The notes under the pieces are model-generated. The model was not told the origin of the DNA. It saw only the letters and a program-made list of their open reading frames with translations, and ran no database searches. From Alteromonas sp. ALT199 (GTDB taxonomy: Bacteria; Pseudomonadota; Gammaproteobacteria; Enterobacterales; Alteromonadaceae), in NCBI RefSeq assembly GCF_018619335.1, contig NZ_JAHHDX010000124.1, positions 1-64,000 of the forward strand: a stretch of DNA of 64,000 nt, given 5' to 3'. Within the stretch, counting starts at the first letter, position 1, and every line of letters begins with the position of its first letter. Of the stretch, positions 61,517-64,000 are shown piece by piece. A program made the position numbers and the translations under genes.

Positions 61517-62812
61517 TTGGACGACATATCAACGAGTACGCTGTTTATCGCGCTCGGCGTACTCATATTACTATCTGCGTATTTCTCTAGTTCGGAAACA
61601 GGCATGATGTCGATAAACCGCTATCGACTCAAGCACTTGCAGGGAGAAGGCAATCGTTCAGCTATACGCGTTGCTAAACTTCTAGACCGGCCTGACCGCC
61701 TAATTGGCCTTATTCTTATCGGCAATAACCTAGTAAACATTGCTGCATCCTCGCTAGCAACCATACTTTGTATTCGCTTATTTGGTGACTATTGGGGGCT
61801 CTTCGCCGCCACCTTTGGCCTGACGCTGGTTTTACTTATTTTTGCAGAGGTAACACCTAAAACTTTGGCAGCACTTTATCCAGAAAAAGTGGCGTTCCCA
61901 AGTTCCATCATTCTGCTTCCGCTACTTACTTTACTGTATCCTTTTGTAGCGGCTATCAACGGAATTACTAACGGTATTCTAGCTTTACTAAGAATTAGCC
62001 CTGCAAATGGAAACGACGACGCCTTGAGTCGAGAAGAATTGAGGACAGTAGTTTTTGAAGCGGGCGCTATGATCCCTAAGCGACACCAAGATATGCTGGT
62101 TAGCATTTTGGACTTAGAAAGCGTAACCGCCGAAGATATTATGGTGCCGCGTGCCGAAATATTCGCCATCGATATAAACGACGATTGGAAGAAAATACAA
62201 AAAGCGCTGACCCACGCTCAGCACACCCGAGTTTTGTTATACCGTGACAGTATCGATGACGCTGTAGGTTTCGTACACGTGCGTGATGCCCTGCGCCTTC
62301 TATCAAAAGATCAGTTTACCAAGTCGAGTCTTCTTCGCGCCGTACGTGAAATTTACTACACGCCAGAGTCGACACCACTACATACATTGATGTACAAATT
62401 CCAAGCCGAAAAAGAGCGCATAGCCCTTGTGGTTGATGAGTATGGCGACATCATGGGGTTAGTTACCTTAGAAGATATTCTGGAAGAAATTATTGGCGAC
62501 TTTACAACGAGTATGGTTCCTGACCATAGTAAAGAGGCTAATGTTCAGCAGGATGGCTCGGTGTTGGTTGACGGAAGTGCCAACGTACGCGAACTAAACC
62601 GGGAAATGGATTGGAATTTACCTACGGAAGGCCCTAAGACGCTCAACGGTTTGCTGCTTGAGTATCTTGAAGATATTCCTGAAAACAAGGTCAGCGTGCG
62701 ATTAGCAGGTTATCCTTTAGAAATTGTAGATATTTCAGAAAGCATGATTAAAACCGTCAGAATAATGCCGGAATATTATGTGCCACCTAAAGATTCAAAT
62801 AACGATCACTAA
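61517..62812 (+). CDS. corB: CNNM/CBS-domain protein of the CorB (YfjD) family
   Basis: 431-aa inner-membrane protein linked to Mg2+/Co2+ efflux. N-terminal CNNM/DUF21 domain with four hydrophobic segments (SAYFSSSETGMMSINRYRLK), two CBS domains (MVPRAEIFAIDIND; EYGDIMGLVTLEDILEEIIG) and a C-terminal CorC-type domain (LVDGSANVRELNREM). The start is TTG (61517) with AGGA upstream. The position after ypjD matches E. coli. Confidence 0.92.
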   Translation: MDDISTSTLFIALGVLILLSAYFSSSETGMMSINRYRLKHLQGEGNRSAIRVAKLLDRPDRLIGLILIGNNLVNIAASSLATILCIRLFGDYWGLFAATFGLTLVLLIFAEVTPKTLAALYPEKVAFPSSIILLPLLTLLYPFVAAINGITNGILALLRISPANGNDDALSREELRTVVFEAGAMIPKRHQDMLVSILDLESVTAEDIMVPRAEIFAIDINDDWKKIQKALTHAQHTRVLLYRDSIDDAVGFVHVRDALRLLSKDQFTKSSLLRAVREIYYTPESTPLHTLMYKFQAEKERIALVVDEYGDIMGLVTLEDILEEIIGDFTTSMVPDHSKEANVQQDGSVLVDGSANVRELNREMDWNLPTEGPKTLNGLLLEYLEDIPENKVSVRLAGYPLEIVDISESMIKTVRIMPEYYVPPKDSNNDH

Positions 62813-62824
62813 CAGTATTGTTAG

Positions 62825-63019
62825 TTAGCTTTTTGCTTCGTCTGCTAGACGTTGAGCTCGATTTGCCATCGCTCTAGCTTTCGCAGCCGCGACCTTATCT
62901 GACAGTTCAGATAACTTGGCAATAATATCCCGCGTCTCCTCATCTTCACGTAAATCAGCATCCGCCATATGCGATTGCAATGAACGCTTAAGGAGCTCAG
63001 GAATAGATTTACTGTCCAT
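62825..63019 (-). CDS. Small unknown acidic helical protein
   Basis: 64-aa protein, MDSKSIPELLKRSLQSH then highly charged helices (DLREDEETRDIIAKLSEL; AAAKARAMANRAQRLADEA). The start at 63019 has an AGGG-rich upstream sequence; an upstream in-frame Met would add 13 residues. I see no motif, signal peptide or membrane segment. It lies convergent to corB. Codon pattern and ribosome-binding site suggest a real gene, but I do not recognise the family. Confidence 0.6.
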   Translation of the reverse strand: MDSKSIPELLKRSLQSHMADADLREDEETRDIIAKLSELSDKVAAAKARAMANRAQRLADEAKS

Positions 63020-63140
63020 TTCCCAACCCTTCAATAGAATAAACTTTGACACTCTCAAAGAGTCTATCGACCGAATAGAAATATACTTAACTATTAATCG
63101 CTCAATTATTCTAAATTAGTACAAGAAATGTGTTACGAGT

Positions 63141-63668
63141 TTAAAGCCCTTGATAATGCGTGACTAGGGTGCCTTTATGCTCTTTTAAAGAGTACTTTAT
63201 TACAGCGATTGATGCTGTAGAAAACAAGCTGGTAGTGTAAGACTGGCATAGCTCATCAACAAGATAGCTAACTAACGGCATATGGCTAACTACAAGAAGT
63301 TTTTTGATGGGTTTTTTAGAATTGACCGCGGCATGAAGAAGTCCGTCTATATAATCTCCCACCAATCGAGGGGAGCCTTCCGGAACAATGTCTTCATTGC
63401 TCTCAACTTTGTCCGCAACAATGTCTAACGACACCATATCATGTGTTTGTTTAGCTCTGCGATATGGACTTACGAGTGCTAAATCGACAACACCCTTGTC
63501 GCAATACTGCTCTTTTAACCAAAGCCCAGCCGTCTTAGACTGTTCTCGGCCTAATGACGTAAGCTGTCTACTTTTGTCATCGAGTCGAGGCGCTTCTGCT
63601 TCACCGTGACGCATAATGAAAAGATAAATGTCGTCGTTGCTACTTTGACCTGACATAACATTGCGCAT
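63141..63668 (-). CDS. sixA: Phosphohistidine phosphatase SixA
   Basis: Histidine-phosphatase-superfamily enzyme. The catalytic RHG motif is FIMRHGEAEAP, followed by DKSRQLTSLGREQSKTAGLWL and a second catalytic His in LLVVSHMPLVSYLVDEL. 175 aa is a little longer than E. coli SixA (161 aa) because of an N-terminal extension, whose exact start (63668 or 63656) is unclear. SixA dephosphorylates histidine phosphotransfer proteins such as ArcB or PtsO/Npr; the target here is unknown. Confidence 0.9.
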   Translation of the reverse strand: MRNVMSGQSSNDDIYLFIMRHGEAEAPRLDDKSRQLTSLGREQSKTAGLWLKEQYCDKGVVDLALVSPYRRAKQTHDMVSLDIVADKVESNEDIVPEGSPRLVGDYIDGLLHAAVNSKKPIKKLLVVSHMPLVSYLVDELCQSYTTSLFSTASIAVIKYSLKEHKGTLVTHYQGL

Positions 63669-63827
63669 AGTATTAATGAAAGTATGCTAACGATATCAGA
63701 GACCTGATTCTACGCCTAGCGCTAAACTACGAATAATCAGTATTTTCGTACATTATTTAACGTTTTGTGAAGATTATCTTAATAGATGCCCCAGCAGTAA
63801 GGTGCCCTTAACCAAATATGAGACAAT

Positions 63828-64000
63828 GTGAATAACTCAATAACCTTAGAAAATGCGCACCATGTTACTTTGCCAAACGGGTTGCGCGTCATGTTATGTC
63901 ATACGCCTGAAGCGAGTGAGTCTTTCGTTTCAATGGCTGTAAGGGCCGGACACTTTTACGACCCTGCCGATTGCCAAGGACTTGCTCACCTTCTAGAGCA
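63828..64000 (+). CDS. M16 (insulinase-family) zinc peptidase, N-terminal fragment cut by window end
   Basis: Frame from GTG at 63828 (an in-frame TGA lies at 63819) encodes HHVTLPNGLRVMLCHTPEAS followed by FVSMAVRAGHFYDPADCQGL and then AHLLEH at the edge, the HxxEH zinc motif of M16 peptidases. VRAGHFYDP is typical of the protease III/insulysin branch. The rest lies beyond the window. Confidence 0.85.
   Translation, partial: MNNSITLENAHHVTLPNGLRVMLCHTPEASESFVSMAVRAGHFYDPADCQGLAHLLE

Overview
The window looks like a chromosomal segment of a marine gammaproteobacterium of the Alteromonas / Alteromonadaceae type. This is inferred from the moderate G+C content, from conserved blocks (aspS-nudB-ruvCAB-ybgC-tolQRAB-pal-cpoB-tRNA-Lys-nadA, rpsP-rimM-trmD-rplS, ffh-ypjD-corB, pheA facing tyrA-aroF) and from proteins such as a sulfatase and RND/ABC exporters that are common in marine heterotrophs. 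No rRNA, prophage, integrase, insertion sequence or CRISPR array is visible. No database search was possible, so all assignments rest on motifs, gene order and family knowledge.

Layout. 1-5.3 kb: a small catabolic locus (FCD-type GntR regulator, ACS-type MFS permease, galactonate-dehydratase-like enolase-superfamily enzyme) divergent from a periplasmic sulfatase. 5.3-7.5 kb: a gene-free stretch, tRNA-Ser(GGA), nadA and three identical tRNA-Lys(UUU). 7.6-13 kb: the Tol-Pal operon. 13-18.2 kb: a putative small RNA with its own promoter and terminator, a 13-bp tandem array, then the aspS-nudB-ruvC-ruvA-ruvB run. 18.3-23.6 kb: a DUF72 protein, a GAF protein, and the GlrK-QseG-GlrR (QseEGF) two-component system preceded by an EF-hand protein. 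23.8-30.1 kb: signalling genes (GGDEF/EAL protein, TerB-like protein, HsbR/HsbA-like partner switch, SUI1/YciH, double-receiver protein). 30.2-34 kb: aromatic amino-acid biosynthesis, with a pheL attenuator before pheA and a convergent aroF-tyrA pair carrying a TyrR-type box. 34.3-40.4 kb: a crotonase, a TRIC-type channel, the L19/TrmD/RimM/S16 operon, a DsbA-family protein and a MetY-type enzyme behind tandem MetJ boxes. 40.8-47.2 kb: an ABC exporter and an RND efflux pair. 47.3-49 kb: a lipoprotein hydrolase and a TerB-like protein. 49.4-55 kb: a tightly coupled three-gene SMC/condensin operon (MksBEF/Wadjet class) without a recognisable nuclease. 55.3-58.7 kb: two lipoproteins (a jelly-roll lyase-like protein and a collagen-like/beta-propeller protein). 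58.8-64 kb: ffh, ypjD, a CorB-type CNNM/CBS protein, a small unknown protein, sixA and the start of an M16 peptidase.

The item most likely to repay follow-up is the SMC-first condensin operon with no JetD/MksG-type nuclease. Next are the promoter-plus-terminator small RNA between ybgC and ruvB, the apparent tyrA start-region frameshift, the pheL attenuator with an adjacent TyrR-like box, a TetR-type palindrome at ypjD, and a glycine-rich extension of Ffh.
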